From Heterodera schachtii (taxonomy: Eukaryota > Nematoda > Chromadorea > Rhabditida > Heteroderidae): a DNA stretch of 64,000 nucleotides. How positions within the stretch are numbered: position 1 is the first letter of the stretch; every line of letters begins with the position of its first letter. Of this stretch, positions 21,231-33,547 are shown piece after piece. A program made the translations under genes and the position numbers. The stretch spans positions 2,377,850 through 2,441,849 of the forward strand of contig SIJG01000005.1 of the NCBI GenBank assembly GCA_023374025.1, written 5' to 3'. The notes beneath the pieces were generated by a model, which was not told where the DNA came from, did not search any database, and worked only from the letters and a program-made list of their open reading frames with translations.

Positions 21231-23458
21231 AATAAATTATTTCTTTAAAGGCCTTAATTGGGGTAGAAGTACCAGGGTTTCACGTATTTCTTAGACCCCT
21301 ACATTATCAGTGCCTAATTAACGAATATAGGCGGATGTCATCCGCAGATTGGGATTTTATATCAATGTCGTAGGTCGTTTTTACGAAATATTTCCAATAT
21401 ATTTATGTGAATGTTTGTTTATTACTTACCTAATAACTAGAGGTGTGCCGTGAATCACGGTCACGGTCACCGTAAATTATTATGCTTAAGAAATTTATAA
21501 TAAATTACGTCATAAATAAAAAATAAGTTTTTCTTCGTATATTTTCTATTAATCATAAAAAATAAAACGTCAATGAATTTGGAATCTTAATGGAAAAAAA
21601 CACAAATTGACGTAAATATAAAATTATATGCAATTTAATCGATGCAAAATTTATGTATATCATTGCTTGCATTACTAACGCTATAATGAGGTGTTGTAAA
21701 AAAAGCAATACGATTAATTTTCTACTCAGCTATTTTTCATTATCTTTTTTAGCTATATTGAGAAAAGAATGTTAATGATAATCAGGACTATGAGTTTTAT
21801 GCATTAAAATATGTTTTAAAAACTGCCAAAATTGGATTTTAACAAAAAAAAAAGCCAAAAAAGTGTAAAAATTCAGAATTGACTTTAAAAACACAAAACA
21901 ATGGTTAAGGAACTTTTTTTAGACAATTGCAAAATGATTTTCAAAATTTATATATGTATTTCAAATTTTTATTCTACGGTAAAACAAAAACAAAAATTTT
22001 TCAAAAACTTATTGCAAAAGGCTCAAAGTTTTAGTCCTCGAATTTCGATTTCCAAGAATTTTTGTGGCCTCGATGCCATCCATGGTCCAGCAGCCTTTTT
22101 CACCGGATTTCACGCATGTACCATTTGTAGCAGGGCTGCACGCAACTGGATTTGCAATTACGGAAATCCGTAATCCGTAATTACGGCAATTTTCTCAGTT
22201 ACGGAAATCCGTAATCGTAATTACGGGGGTCCAAAAACCCCGTAATTTCCTGTAATCCGCAATCCGTAATTTTCAAAAATCAAATTTTTGAATTTTTTTA
22301 AATAGTGAATTAATAAAAATCTAAAAACAGATTTCGGGATGCCTTTTCTTTATTTTTTATTTCAATTTTACAAAGAAATTATAATTTTGTGTCTGAAAAA
22401 ATTCATTCTTTTTGAATATTTAGGGTTCATTTTGGAAAATTTTTTGAAAGTCTGATCATTATAATCTAATTATGTATATAATTATTTCAACATTAATAAG
22501 AATGAAGAGCCAGAAAAAAAATTTCGGGGGAGGGGGAATCCGAAAAACTTTTTTTGGCCAAAATTTGTTTAATGTTATTTAAAAAATTTCAGCGCAGGAA
22601 AGCAAAAACAGAAATTGTAGCCGTTGTTTTAATACTTTCAGCCAAAATATTTTTTTTTTTTGCAAAATATGTGAAAATTAGCACAATTTTCAATCGTTAA
22701 CAATTTGCATTTTTCGTGCTGACGCGTTTTGTAAATTCCGCCACCCATGCGAGTTTTATAAATCCGCCACTATGCGTTCCCTGACCATGCGCGTTTTATA
22801 AATCCGCCAACATAAATCAGCATGCATTATACATATAAAAAATTTAGTATTTTATTATTATTCAACCTATCTTAGTGTTAAAATAAAAAATATTTAGTAT
22901 TATGAAATTTTGTATTTGTGTATTTCCATTACCTATTTAGGCAATTTATTATTATTTACAAAATAATTTTAATATAATCAACAATGTTTATTATATAAAA
23001 TATTATAATGATTTATGCTACCTAAATATAAGGCAATGTAGCAAAAGAACTATTGCCTTGATGAAATTTCGGAATATTTTATCCGCTTTTTCCAGCCTGA
23101 ACGCCAACTTGGTGGTCAAGTTTTGAAAACAGGCGGTTTTTTGTAAAAAAGATTTACCAATATGAAAAATTCTGTAATTTTGCAGGCTATTAGGACGTAT
23201 GCCAAAGTATTTTCATACAAAATTTCAAGCTGTTCTGATAATTATTAATCGAATTACAAAAATCAGCAAAATTCAAATTTTTAAAACATATAAATCCGTT
23301 CCCTGCTAATAATTAATAAAAAAAAAATTTTTTTTATTTCAAATTCCCGGTTGGTCCCATGTTCCCGTGGTGAGTCGAAGTGACAAAAGTGCAGATGTGG
23401 CGAAGTGACAAAAGTGCGAATGAGTGGTGATCAGAAGGGGCGGGTCATTTCAGTACGG
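21231..23458. repeat. 2.24-kb tandem unit, copy 3
   Basis: Same unit with about 12 bp missing near 22,285 and two extra A in an A-run near 21,850. After 23,458 the sequence leaves the repeat at AATAAATTATTT, so homology ends within a short AT word. Confidence 0.93.
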
Positions 23459-23953
23459 AATAAATTATTTTAATTAATTAATAATATAATTATTTTAATC
23501 TTTTAATAGAATTGCTGATCATAATTATAAGTAAATTTATTATTTAATATTTTACAAACAATTATATTTTTGTGAGAGAAATACATTGCCACAAAAAAGA
23601 CTTGACTCAAACTTGAAAAACTATCTTATAGTTCATTAAAAAACTTGAAATAATTCATGCTTACATAACTTCTGATGCTGATCAAAAAAGTCTCTTACAC
23701 CAACTTGATCAGATCACTCCTTCCTAATGACTGGGACACCAAAAATACACTGAAAACCGGGGAACATTTCGAAATCCCTAGGGGGTTGGAAAATTTTTTC
23801 TAGAAAAATGGGCAAGCCCAATGGCAAGAGCACAAAATTTGCTACCGAATTGCCTTTTGAATAATGGTCTACGATTTGTACATAGAAAGATATACTTGGT
23901 TGAATTTTGTCACTTCGCCCACATTTGCACTTTTGTCACATCGACCTAGCACC
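23367..23953. mobile_element. Inverted-repeat element with a 10-bp flanking duplication
   Basis: The left arm (GAAGTGACAAAAGTGC words, about 50 bp) pairs imperfectly with a right arm near 23,908-23,953. CCATGTTCCC flanks both sides (23357-23366, 23954-23963). Nine-to-ten-bp duplications with long arms are typical of Mutator-like elements. The sequence near 12,219 holds one CCATGTTCCC followed by the same right flank and no insertion. The third tandem unit ends inside this element. Confidence 0.55.
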
Positions 23954-24010
23954 CCATGTTCCCACTCTCGGTTCAAATCCAGGCCCGGTTTTTCCAAAAA
24001 TTTCCATTCG

Positions 24011-25083
24011 AAAAACATCAATAAATCAATTGTTGACATGTTGAATAATATAAACAGTTCAATTCAAAAATACAAATCAAATATTGGGCCAATGCTAACA
24101 ATTATTTCTGATTTTTCAAAAAAATGTGATCAAATTGGATTTATTGGCGAAATGAAGAATAATGCTGATAATGAACTAAGAGTTAGTGTAATAAAAATAT
24201 AATGAAATTAGGAATTACAATACTTTGACAATTAAAATAATATTAAGCATGAAAAAATGTATGCAATTTGATTCTGTTCTATTGGAATGTTTACAGCAAT
24301 TGCAGAATTTATAAACAAAGAAATGTCAAAAATAATGTAATGTTTTAAAGATTAAATGGTATTTTAAAATCAATTCTTTTTAAGTGTGTATAACTTATAA
24401 CGCCAATGATTATTTTTTAGTGACAACAATAATCATTCATTTGGCGTTATACCCGCTATACGAGGGCTTATTGTTGGAGATGGTGCACCAAACAAAACAA
24501 TTCGAACTTTTAATTTAAAACTAAAAATTATTAAATAATGTTTTATACATTTAAGTTCGATGTGCAAAAATATGCCGTTGCTATTGAACAAATGGACAAT
24601 TTTTGGCGCATTTGCAAGGAAATGATGACAGCTGACAGTGAAAATGCCAATTTGAGCTATGGCAATTTTGTGGCTCATCGTCGTATCCAAACTGAAAAAG
24701 TAAATTAAAAATATAATAACTTATGCTTTAACTATAAAAATGCCAAATATCCTCATATAATATGGAGCAAAAACACTCCAAATATGCTGTAAAAATATCT
24801 AAGTATGGATTAAATACGTCTTTTAAAATAGCAGAAACAATGGATTTATTAAATCACAAAAAAGTGGCCAAAATATGAATTTCTTCTCGAATATATAAAA
24901 AAAAATAAGCACTTGTATTGACTAAAAACTCTAAGCAAAAAACTATTACGCGAGAAAAACATGCAAATTATACATTTACACCCCTAATTTTAGGTAAAGC
25001 AAAATCTGTTAGGTTTAACTCGATACAACATGTGCGATTTCGTATCGAAAAAGATTCAAATTGAAATTCCAACCGGACATTGA
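24011..25083 (+). pseudogene. NSF family copy lacking exons 1-2
   Basis: Plus-strand exons recognisable by homology: exon 3 24011-24181, exon 4 24248-24336, exon 5 from 24421, exon 6 24556-24699 (FDVQKYAVAIEQMDNFWRIC) and exon 7 24994-25083 (VKQNLLGLTRYNMCDFVSKK). Exon 3 has lost its acceptor AG and no signal exon lies upstream. Exon 4 contains an in-frame TGA (before the CSIGMF segment). Exons 6 and 7 remain open, in contrast to the damaged 5' half. Confidence 0.75.
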
Positions 25084-25179
25084 ACAGCCAACTTTTAGGG
25101 CCTCTGGTTCTAGGTCGAATCCAAAAAAATATCAAAGAAAATAATATTTAAATTTAATATTCTTTAATTTTATTTGTAG

Positions 25180-25276
25180 AATAATAAATCAAATTAATCT
25201 CAAACTTCATCATATTATCAATCTTGGTATTGAACCAAAAGATATAACCAAAAAATTCGAAAACGTGACTCAATGA
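25180..25276 (+). other. Terminal-exon-like open segment
   Basis: Follows the acceptor TTTGTAG and reads INQINLKLHHIINLGIEPKD, then TKKFENVTQ and a stop. Amphipathic helix character resembles NSF segments, but it has no counterpart behind the other exon 7 copies. It may be an extra last exon or an unrelated remnant. Confidence 0.3.
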
Positions 25277-25994
25277 TTTGGTCCTTATCTTTTTGAAAAA
25301 CTCGATACACTTTCAATTTAATGGAATTTAACTATCCTATCTAATTATTTCAAGTAGAGTTGCAATCCCGAACGTCGAGAGTCGGGGTCGGGGTTCCCGG
25401 GGACAGCAAATTCAGGGTATAATTATGGTGGCAAAAAAGGCAATTTCGAAAAATTACACTTCAAAAAATAAATTAGATGCAATAAAAATAGTGGATTTTA
25501 TTTAAAAGGACCATTTCAAGTGACTTTTTTTTTGTTTTTCAAAATATCTTTTTTTCGCGGCACGCTTTTTCTCCGGGAAAAATTTTGAAAAATTTGGATG
25601 GATCTCTTACCAGATTTAGTCTAAAAAAAAATAAATTTTTGCGATTTTGATCCAATTTTTTTTAATTCCGAGGCCTGAAAAAATTTCGGAAGCCGACAAC
25701 AGAACTCGAATTTTTCCATGGTCTTTGGATAAAATTATCCCAAATTAATTGAAACCGTAGAGTGTAATGTTTAACTGAAATATATTTTAAATTAAACCCG
25801 AAAAAGCACAAAAAGAAGGAATTCATAGCCAAATATGTAATCAGATTTCAACTGAATTTTCAGAACCCTGGCGGCGACCACTTCTACCTCAAAACCCCCT
25901 CATTTTTAATTTTCTATAAATTAGTCGAATTGAAAAATCATTGTTATAAATCTATTTTTATAGATGTTGGATTGATAAAATAAGGTTCGGCAAA

Positions 25995-26114
25995 ATGGTC
26001 GACCTTGAAGGGAATCGGTCTCGCCCTCCACCGGTGCAGCTGTCGGCTTCTCAGCCAAACCAGTTGCCATCCCATCTGTCCGCCCTTTTATCGGTCATTA
26101 AACATTTGCGTTAA
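25995..26114 (+). CDS. Small 39-codon ORF of unlike composition
   Basis: Begins MVDLEGNRSRPPPVQLSASQ and ends SALLSVIKHLR. It is clearly richer in G and C than anything nearby, with a Pro/Ser-rich centre. No donor site or acceptor is obvious and no neighbour suggests a role. A palindrome (TTAAAGCGCGCTTTAA) overlaps the stop. It might be the first exon or a retrocopied piece of a conserved gene; I cannot identify it. Confidence 0.3.
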   Translation: MVDLEGNRSRPPPVQLSASQPNQLPSHLSALLSVIKHLR

Positions 26115-26521
26115 AGCGCGCTTTAACCGCACGCTGGCAACAAATAATTAATTCATAATTATAAAAAAGAAAATTTATTTAAAAGCTCTATAATTAGGTA
26201 TTAAAATTATGTAACTATTATCTATTTTTTAATTAGTTTTAGTTTATAAAGCCTCGGTCTCCAGACTCGACTTGTGAAAAGTCGAAGGATTTTTTAGTTG
26301 CGGCCTCTTTCCGAGTCTCATCATCAAGAGCTACACTTTTATGCGCCTTGATTCATTTTTGGTAAATAAAAAACATATTAAAATTTTTGTGAAAATAGGT
26401 TAGAAAAATTTGCCAATTTTTTTTTCCTACTACTTAGAGCACGTAGAATAAACCCATGACAAAATGTATTTACAATGTAAAAAGTTTTAGCATGTTGAAA
26501 TGAAAATTCCAATAATTTTTT

Positions 26522-26640
26522 AGGCGGATATCCGCAGATTGGGATTTCATATCAGTGTTCACCGCAGGCCTTTTTTAAACATATACATATCCAATATATT
26601 TATGTGAATATTCTTGCCTAATAATCCCAGACATATTATT
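26522..26640. repeat. Single diverged piece of the 2.24-kb tandem unit
   Basis: Matches the unit around CCGCAGATTGGGATTT and CCAATATATTTATGTGAAT. It lies within about 300 bp upstream of an NSF start codon, so the tandem unit seems to include NSF upstream sequence. Confidence 0.65.
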
Positions 26641-26828
26641 TATTACCTCATCAATAATTTACTTTGAATAAATTACATTAAATTTGTGATTGCATAATTT
26701 TATGTGAAATTAATAAATTGATTGGTATTTTCGATGATTTCTATATATTAACACGCATATTATTTTTGTTTCATTTAATTTTACAAATATTTTTTTCTTA
26801 TATTTTATTTTTATTCATTTTCAAAATT

Positions 26829-29800
26829 ATGCTTAATTGGTCGATTATTGCAATGTGTGCATTAATTGCTAATGCGTTTTATGGCACTGTGAAAGGAATG
26901 TGCCCAGCAGGTTCTTCTTCATCGTCTTCACAAGCATCTTCTGCTTTTGAGCATCGTATTGATATTCCGGAAGAGAAAGCAATTTTTATGGAAAACAACG
27001 GTTGAAATAACACAGAATATAATTATATATTTTTTAATGAATTTTTGCACTTTTTGGCATTTTCGCTTTTGGTGACTATTTTCTATACAAACTTATTAGT
27101 TTATCATAACTTTATAATATTCTATTTATATAATTTATTTTCCATTTTAGAACCCAATTATCGAGCCAATCTGCTTATGATTCCAATTAAAAATGCTGTT
27201 GCTTTTTTGCAAATATTTTCAGAAATAGCTTTGAAGCTAGATGAAGACATCTTCAATAATGTTTGTGATAAATTTCTTGTTTTTTTAGATATTCATTTCT
27301 TGGAATTCTCGGGCATCTCAGTTCCTTTGTTAGTGTATGTTTTAAAGTGTGCAGATGCAAATTTGGGTACTTTCCTGTATTGAAGGCACACCCCAATTAA
27401 AAAAAAATGTTGGACTCGTATTTATGTGAGTTTCTTTGGCACGAGGACTGTAAGCGACGTAACGTCGGTGTATTTGAGGAAATTTTGGCAGAAATTGTTG
27501 CTTTTATGCTTCCAAAATAAGTTATTAATATTGAACGCTCTTTGTTGCATTAAAAAAATGGGGTGTGCCTTCAAAACAGGAAAGTACCCAAATTCGATCA
27601 AATATTTAAAGTAAAATTTTTAGATTTAAATTCCCGCACTCTTTTCAAAATCCAGGCCCCCGGTCCCGGTTTTTATCTGTTTATATTTTTTTAGAAAAGC
27701 ATCAATGGACAAATTGCGGACATGCTGAATAATATAGACATTTCAATTCAAAAAACCAATGAATTATTGGGAAAAATTTGTTCACAATTTTTCTGATTTT
27801 TCAGATAATTGTGTACAAATTGGAGGATTTATTGGCGAAGCGAAGAATAATGTTGATATTGAACAACAAGTTAGTTTTATATAAAAAAAATAATGCAATT
27901 AGGAATTACAATACTTTGACAATATAAAGTAATATTAAGCAAGAACAGATCGATGCAGCTGAATTGTGCTTTATTGGAATGTTTATAGCAATTGCAGAAT
28001 TTTTAAACAAAGAAGTGTCAAAAATTATGTAAAATAAAAGAATTAAATATTCATTATTTAATTAATTCGCGAATTAATTTTGAATCATCCCCTAATATAT
28101 TAAGTGAGAGGAAGCTCCGCCCCTTTTTGGTCGAGTTAAATTGGCGTGGCGTTTCGTTTTTCAGTAAAAAGAAGATAAAATTAAAAGAGAACGTTATAAA
28201 GAGAAAAAGAGGAAAAGTGATGTAAGACATACTACAGCCAAAAAAGGGTTGTTTATTCAATTTTGTTTTCGTTTTTTGTTTTGTAAGAGAGAGTAAGCGA
28301 GAGAGAGGAAAGAAAAGGGGAAACGAGAATAAGTGAGGAGAGAAGGAGAAGAAAGGAAAGGAGAGAGAAAAAGAGGAGAGAGAGGAAAGAAGAAAAAAAG
28401 AGAATAAGTTATGGAGAAAAGAGATAAGAGAGGAAGCGAGAGAGAGAGGAGAGGAAGCAAGAGAGAGTGAGAAGATGAACGAAGAGAGCAAAGGAAAGAG
28501 AGGAAGAGATTGTGGGAAGATTAACAGAGAGAATGGGCGGAGAGAATGGGTAGAAAGATAAGATAAAGAAAGAGAGAGAGAGAACAAAAAACTATGTGGG
28601 GAAGAAAGTAGAGAGTGAGAGAGGGAGTGAGGAGAACAAGAGAAAGGGAGAAAAATAAAATAGAGAAAGGTGAGGGGAGAAAAGAAGAGAGAAGGGAGTG
28701 AAAAGGAGAATGAGGTGAGGAGAGAGAGAGAGAAAGAGAAAAAGGAAAGAAAAAGAAAGGAGAGAGTGAGATAGGGAGTGAGGAGAACAAGAGAAAGGGA
28801 GAAAATAAAAATAGAGAAAGGTGAGGGGAGAAGAGAGAAGGGAGAGAAAAGGAGAATGAGGTGAGGAGAGAGAGAGAAAAAGAGAAAAAGGAAAGAAAAG
28901 AGAGGGAAGATAGAAAGAAAAGAGAGGGAGGAGAGAGATAAAGAGAGAGGAATGAGAGAAAGTGAGAGGGAGCGATTATAGAGTTAGAAATGAATGAGAG
29001 AGAGGGAGAGTTAGTGAGAGAGAGAGAGAGAGAAAAAAAGAAAAGAGAGGGAGGAAAGAGAGAGAGAGTGAGGAAGTGAATGAGAGAGAGAGAGTGAGTG
29101 AGAGAGAGAAAAGAAAGATGGAAAGAAAAAGAGAAGAAAAAAGAGGTAGGAGAGAGTAAGAAAGAAATAGTGAGAGAAAGAGAGAGGGAGGTAGAGAGAG
29201 TCAGGAAGTGAATGAGAGAGAGGGAGATGAGTGAGAAAGAGAGAGAAAATAAAGAAAAGAGAGGGAAGAAAGATGGAGAGAAAAAGAGAGAAAAAGAGAG
29301 AGACTGGGAGAGAGAGAAAAGAAGAGAGAAAAGAGAGGAGAGAGAAAGAAAAAGAGAGAGACTGGAAGAGAGCGAGAGAGAGAGAGAGTGAGAGAGAAAG
29401 AGAAAAGGAGAGAGAGAGAAAGATAGTGAGAGAGAGAGAAAGAGAGAGGGAGGGAGAGAGAGTGAGGAAGTGAATGAGAGAGAGGGAGATGAGTGAGAAA
29501 GAGAGAGAAAATAAAGAAAAGAGAGGGAAGAAAAATGGAGAGAAAAAGAGAGGAAAAGAGAGAGAGAGAGGAAAAAGAAAGAAAAGAGAGGGAGGAAAGA
29601 GAGAGTGAGGAAATGAATGAGAGAGAGGGAGAGTGAGTGAGAGAGAGAGAAGAAGAAAGAAAAAGAGAGGGAAGAAAGATAGAAATAAAAAGAGAAGAGG
29701 AAAGAGAGAGAGAGAGAGTGAGAAGATGAACGAAGAGAGCAAAGGAAAGAGAGGGAGAGATTGTGGGAAGATTAACAGAGAGAATGGGCGGAGAGAATGG

Positions 29801-32800
29801 GCAAAAAACGTGTTGGAGGGAGAAAGAGAAGATAAAGAAAGAGAGAGAGAGAGAACAAAAAAGTATGTGGGGAAGAAAGTAGAGAGTGAGAGAGGGAGTG
29901 AGGAGAACAAGAGAAAGGGAGAAAAATAAAAATAGAGAAAGGTGAGGGGAGAAGAGAAGAGAGAAGGGAGAGAAAAGGAGAATGAGGTGAGGAGAGAGAG
30001 AGAGAAAGAGAAAAAGGAAAGAAAAAGAGAGGGAAGATAGAAAGAAAAGAAAGGAAGGAGAGAGATAAAGAAAGAGAGGAATGAGAGAAAGTGAGAGGGA
30101 GCGAGGGAGAGAGTTAAGAAATGAATGAGAGAGAGTGAGAGTTAGTTAGAGAGAGAGAGAGAGAAAAAAAAAAGAGAGAGAGGAAAGAGAGAGAGATTGA
30201 GGAAGTGAATGAGAGAGGGAGAGTGAGTGAGAGAGAGAAAGAGAAAAAGGAAAGAAAAAGAAAGGAGAGAGTGAGAGAGGGAGTGAGGAGAACAAGAAAA
30301 AGGGAGAAAAATAAAAATAGAGAAAGGTGAGGGGAGAAGAGAAGAGAGAAGTGAGAGAAAAGGAGAATGAGGTGAGGAGAGAGAGAGAGAGAGAGAAAAA
30401 GAAAAAGGAAAAGGAAAGAAAAAGAGAGGGAAGATAGAAAGAAAAGAGAGGGAGGAGAGAAATAAAGAAAGAGAGGAATGAGAGAAAGTGAGATGGAGCG
30501 AGGGAGAGAGTTAAGAAATGAATGAGAGAGAGGGAGAGTTAGTGAGAGAGAGAGAGAGAAAAAAAGAAAAGAGAGGGAGGAAAGAGAGAGAGAGTGAGGA
30601 AGTGAATGAGAGAGAGGGAGAGTGAATGAGAGAGAGAAAAGAAAGATGGAAAGAAAAAGAGAAGAAAAGAGAGGGAGGAGAGAGTAAGAAAGAAAGAGTG
30701 AGAGAAAGAGAGAGGGAGGTAGAGAGAGTAAGGAAGTGAATGAGAGAGAGGGAGATGAGTGAGAAAGAGAGAAAAAAATCAAGAAAAAGAGGGAAAAAGA
30801 TGTAGAAAAAAATAGAGGAAAAGAGAAAGAGAGAGAAAAAAGAAAGAAAAGAGAGTGGAGGAAGTGAATGAGAGAGAGTGAGGAAGTGAATGAGAGAGAG
30901 GGAGAGTGAGTGAGAGAGAGAGAAAAGAAAGAAAAGAGAGGGAAGAAAAAGAAGAAAAAGAGAGGGAGGAGAAGAGAGAAAGAAAGAGTGAGAAAAAGAG
31001 AGAGAGAGAGAGAGAGAGTGAGGAAGTGAATGAGAGAGAGGGGAGAGTGAGAGAAAGAGAGAGGGAGGAAAGGGGTGATGGAGTGAGGAGAAAAGGGGAA
31101 AAAGAGAAAGAAAGGTGAGGGGACAAGAGAGAAAGAGAAATGAAGAAAAAGAGAGGGAAAGAACGTGGAAGAAACATAGAGGAAAAGAGAAAGAGTGAGA
31201 GAGAGTGGGGGGGATGATGAAGTGAGGAGAAAAGGAGGAGAGAGAGAAAGAGAAAGAAAGAGAGAGGGTGAGAGAAAGAGAAAGGGAGGGAGAGAGGGGG
31301 GAGAGAGAGTGAAGAAGAAGAGTGAGGAGAACATAGAAAAGGAGGAAAAGAGAGGGCGAGAGTGAGAGAGAGGGAGAGAGAGAGAGCGAGCACAAATGTT
31401 AGAAATAAGCACGCTTTAGGCCCTGAAAATGAGGGAAAGGAGAGAGAGAGCGAGAGAAGAGAGGGGAGGGGAGTAAATGTGAAAGAGAGAGGAGGTAGAG
31501 AGGGGAAATAAAGGAGAAGAGAAATGATATTCTGAAAAAAATAAAATAATTAAATTTTATTAATGTTTTAATTTCTTTGAGAATAAAACAGAGCGGTTGG
31601 CGCCGCGAAGCGGCGCCTAAGCGCTCGTATATTTATTATTGTTTTTAGTGATAAGAATAATCTTCCTTTTGGCGTTATGTCCGCTATACAGAGGCTTATT
31701 GTTGGAGATAATGCGCCAAACAAAGCAATTAAATTTTTTTTTTAATTAAATTATTACTTAGGCCATAAGTTGTATGCACTAAAAATGCCGAATACGCATA
31801 AAATATGCACTAACTAAAATATGCTCTAAAAACCAGAAAAATGACCAAAATAGGCTCTAAAAGTCTAAAAAATGCGAATATGCATATATTCTCGAAATCG
31901 AAAACTCCAAAAAATAAGCATTTATATGCACTAAAAACCATCACTATAAAAATTTCTAACTTAGAAATTTTTTTGGTCACCTTTCTTCTTAGCATGTGCA
32001 CAGGATATAAATGCATATAATTTATATCCCTAATTATTACTATATTACATAATTATTTGCACATTAAGTCCGATGTGCAAAAATATACCGTTGCTGTTGA
32101 ACAAATGTACAATTTTTGGCGCATTTGCAAAGACCTAATAACCGCTGACAGTGAAAATGTCAATTTGATCTTTGGGAATTTTGTGGTTAAACGCCATGTC
32201 CAATCGGAAAATGTAAAATTACAAAAAATTATAAGTAGGCCTGTGTATATGCATATAAAATGTCAAATATGTGCAGATAAGGTGCACTAAAAATCATGAC
32301 AATATATGTATGCCATAAAAAACCAAAAAACCTTAATATTAGGGCTGCCAATTTTATGTAAATACTAGAGATCGACATTTTGAAAAAAACCTGGACCTGG
32401 ACCTGGATTCCATGTTGGACCTGGGCTTGGCTTTCCTGGACAAAAATCCAGGAAAATCCAGGTCCAGGAAAAATCCAGGCTCCTCGGGAACTGGATCCAG
32501 GCCTGGACCTGGATTTTTTGAAAATCATTTTAAAAATCAAAAAAATGTTTGAAAAAATTAATTATTTGCTTATAAACATCTAAAAATATCTAATACATAT
32601 CTTTTCCTGGATTTTCCATGCTCTAAATAGTAGGAAAAACACTTTCTTTTTTTGTTTGCGAACACAAATGGGATAATTTACATTTTTTTACATATTTCGG
32701 AATTTTCTTACATAATTGGTACATATTTTGGAATTTTTTCATATATATTTTCAATTTTTTTTTTTTTTACATATTTTGATGATTCTTTACGGAAAATTTT

Positions 32801-33547
32801 GAAGCTCCTAAAAATAAGTCCAAAATTTCAGCAAATATTTTTGTACAATATTTCTTTTTTTACTTATTTAAAAATTTTTAGTGAAAAAATAATTTTGAAA
32901 ATGTACCGCTGAAAAATACGAAAAAGTAATTTTTCAAATATTAAAATGTGATTCTAAGCCTATTTAAGTCATTTATGGCATTTTGTGCCTATTTCATCAT
33001 TTACGAGGAATTTTTTTTTCAAAAAATAAGCTTTTTAAAATTTTTTTATTTATACATAGTATTTGGTACATATTTGGGGCTTTTGTACATATTTCGGGTT
33101 TTTTCTTACATATTTATGTACATATTTTGACCACTTTTTGTACATATTTTTGGCAGCCCTACTTAACATACACTTAAAAAATTGTTAAAAAAATTTAAAT
33201 GGATTTAAATCACTAAAAAAGACAAAAAAATTTTAAATATTTGAAATTTACTAAAATGAGTTCAAAATAATCGTTAAATAACAACCTATTTAAATTGACA
33301 GCTTTGCCAGAAAAGCCTCCCATGAACTTAAATTTTATTTAAAATTTCAAAAAAATCGGTGCCAATCCCTGCAGAAAAGCTGTTTTTGAACCCTATTTCA
33401 TGGCATATACGCGAAAAAAATACGAAAATCATACAATTTAATTTACAGCCATAATTTTAGATAAAGCAAGATCTGTTGGGTTTAACTCAGTATAACATGT
33501 GCGATTTCGTTTCGAAAAAAATTCAAATTGACATCTCAACTGAATGA
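26829..33547 (+). CDS. NSF family member 2, intron expanded by a purine tract
   Basis: Plus-strand exons: 26829-27000 (signal MLNWSIIAMCALIANAF, Ser-rich run, HRIDIPEEKAIFMENN), 27151-27260 (NYRANLLMIPIKNAVAFLQI), 27695-27869, 27940-28028 (LCFIGMFIAIAEF), 31649 onward (DKNNLPFGVMSAIQRLIVGD), 32069-32212 (SDVQKYTVAVEQMYNFWRIC) and 33461-33547 (IKQDLLGLTQYNMCDFVSKK). Exon lengths match those of paralogues. Exon 3 is two bases short (one A and one other base in A/T runs), which breaks the frame unless these are sequencing errors. Exon 5 lacks a clear donor. Intron 4 contains the 3.2-kb purine tract and intron 6 contains a hAT-like element. Probably a secreted helical protein if expressed; function unknown. 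Confidence 0.5.
28280..31535. repeat. Polypurine (GA)n-type tract, about 3.2 kb
   Basis: Almost only A and G on the plus strand, with scattered TGAGTGA and GAATGAGAG words that form higher-order repeats. For example a block around GAAGTGAATGAGAG recurs many times, and a long block starting near 28,440 is repeated near 29,720. It lies in an intron of the NSF gene and ends about 55 bp before a GC hairpin. The long Ser/Leu/Phe-rich open frames on the minus strand are artefacts of this composition. Confidence 0.95.
31591..31629. other. GC hairpin beside the purine tract
   Basis: GGCGCCGCGAAGCGGCGCC is a 19-bp near-perfect hairpin followed by TAAGCGCTCGTATATT. The minus strand near 38,100-38,140 has the same hairpin and a near-identical trailing word, so this is a repeated module. 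Confidence 0.75.
31740..32040. other. NSF intron 5 with TATGC-word sequence
   Basis: Words such as AATATGC and ATATGCACTAAAAA recur. No element ends are defined. Similar GCATATGC words appear near 24,730, 9,835 and 61,600, each time in or beside NSF exons 6-7. Confidence 0.4.
32340..33161. mobile_element. hAT-like element in NSF intron 6
   Basis: Ends TAGGGCTGCCAA and TTGGCAGCCCTA are inverted repeats. The flanks CTTAATAT and CTTAACAT (32332-32339, 33162-33169) match at seven of eight bases. The word TACATATTTTGG is iterated throughout. A truncated duplicate starts near 40,255. Confidence 0.8.
32366..32600. repeat. Nested CCAGGTCCAGG-word insertion
   Basis: Between AAATAC and ATATCTTTTCC this copy has about 235 bp rich in CCTGGACCTGG words. 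Related elements at 34,950 and 40,255 run straight from AAATAC to ATAT and lack it. Starts TAGAGATCGACATT. The target duplication is unclear. Confidence 0.6.

Noticed and set aside
19661..22173. 90-codon ORF in each 2.24-kb unit
   Set aside because: It is broken in copy 1, has no recognisable domain and ends in CGTAAT repeat words. Its identity between copies reflects recent duplication, not selection.
28054..31412. Very long Ser/Leu/Phe-rich open frames on the minus strand (up to about 430 codons)
   Set aside because: They arise because a pure purine tract has no stops in several frames. Several overlapping frames are equally open and there is no plausible start or domain.
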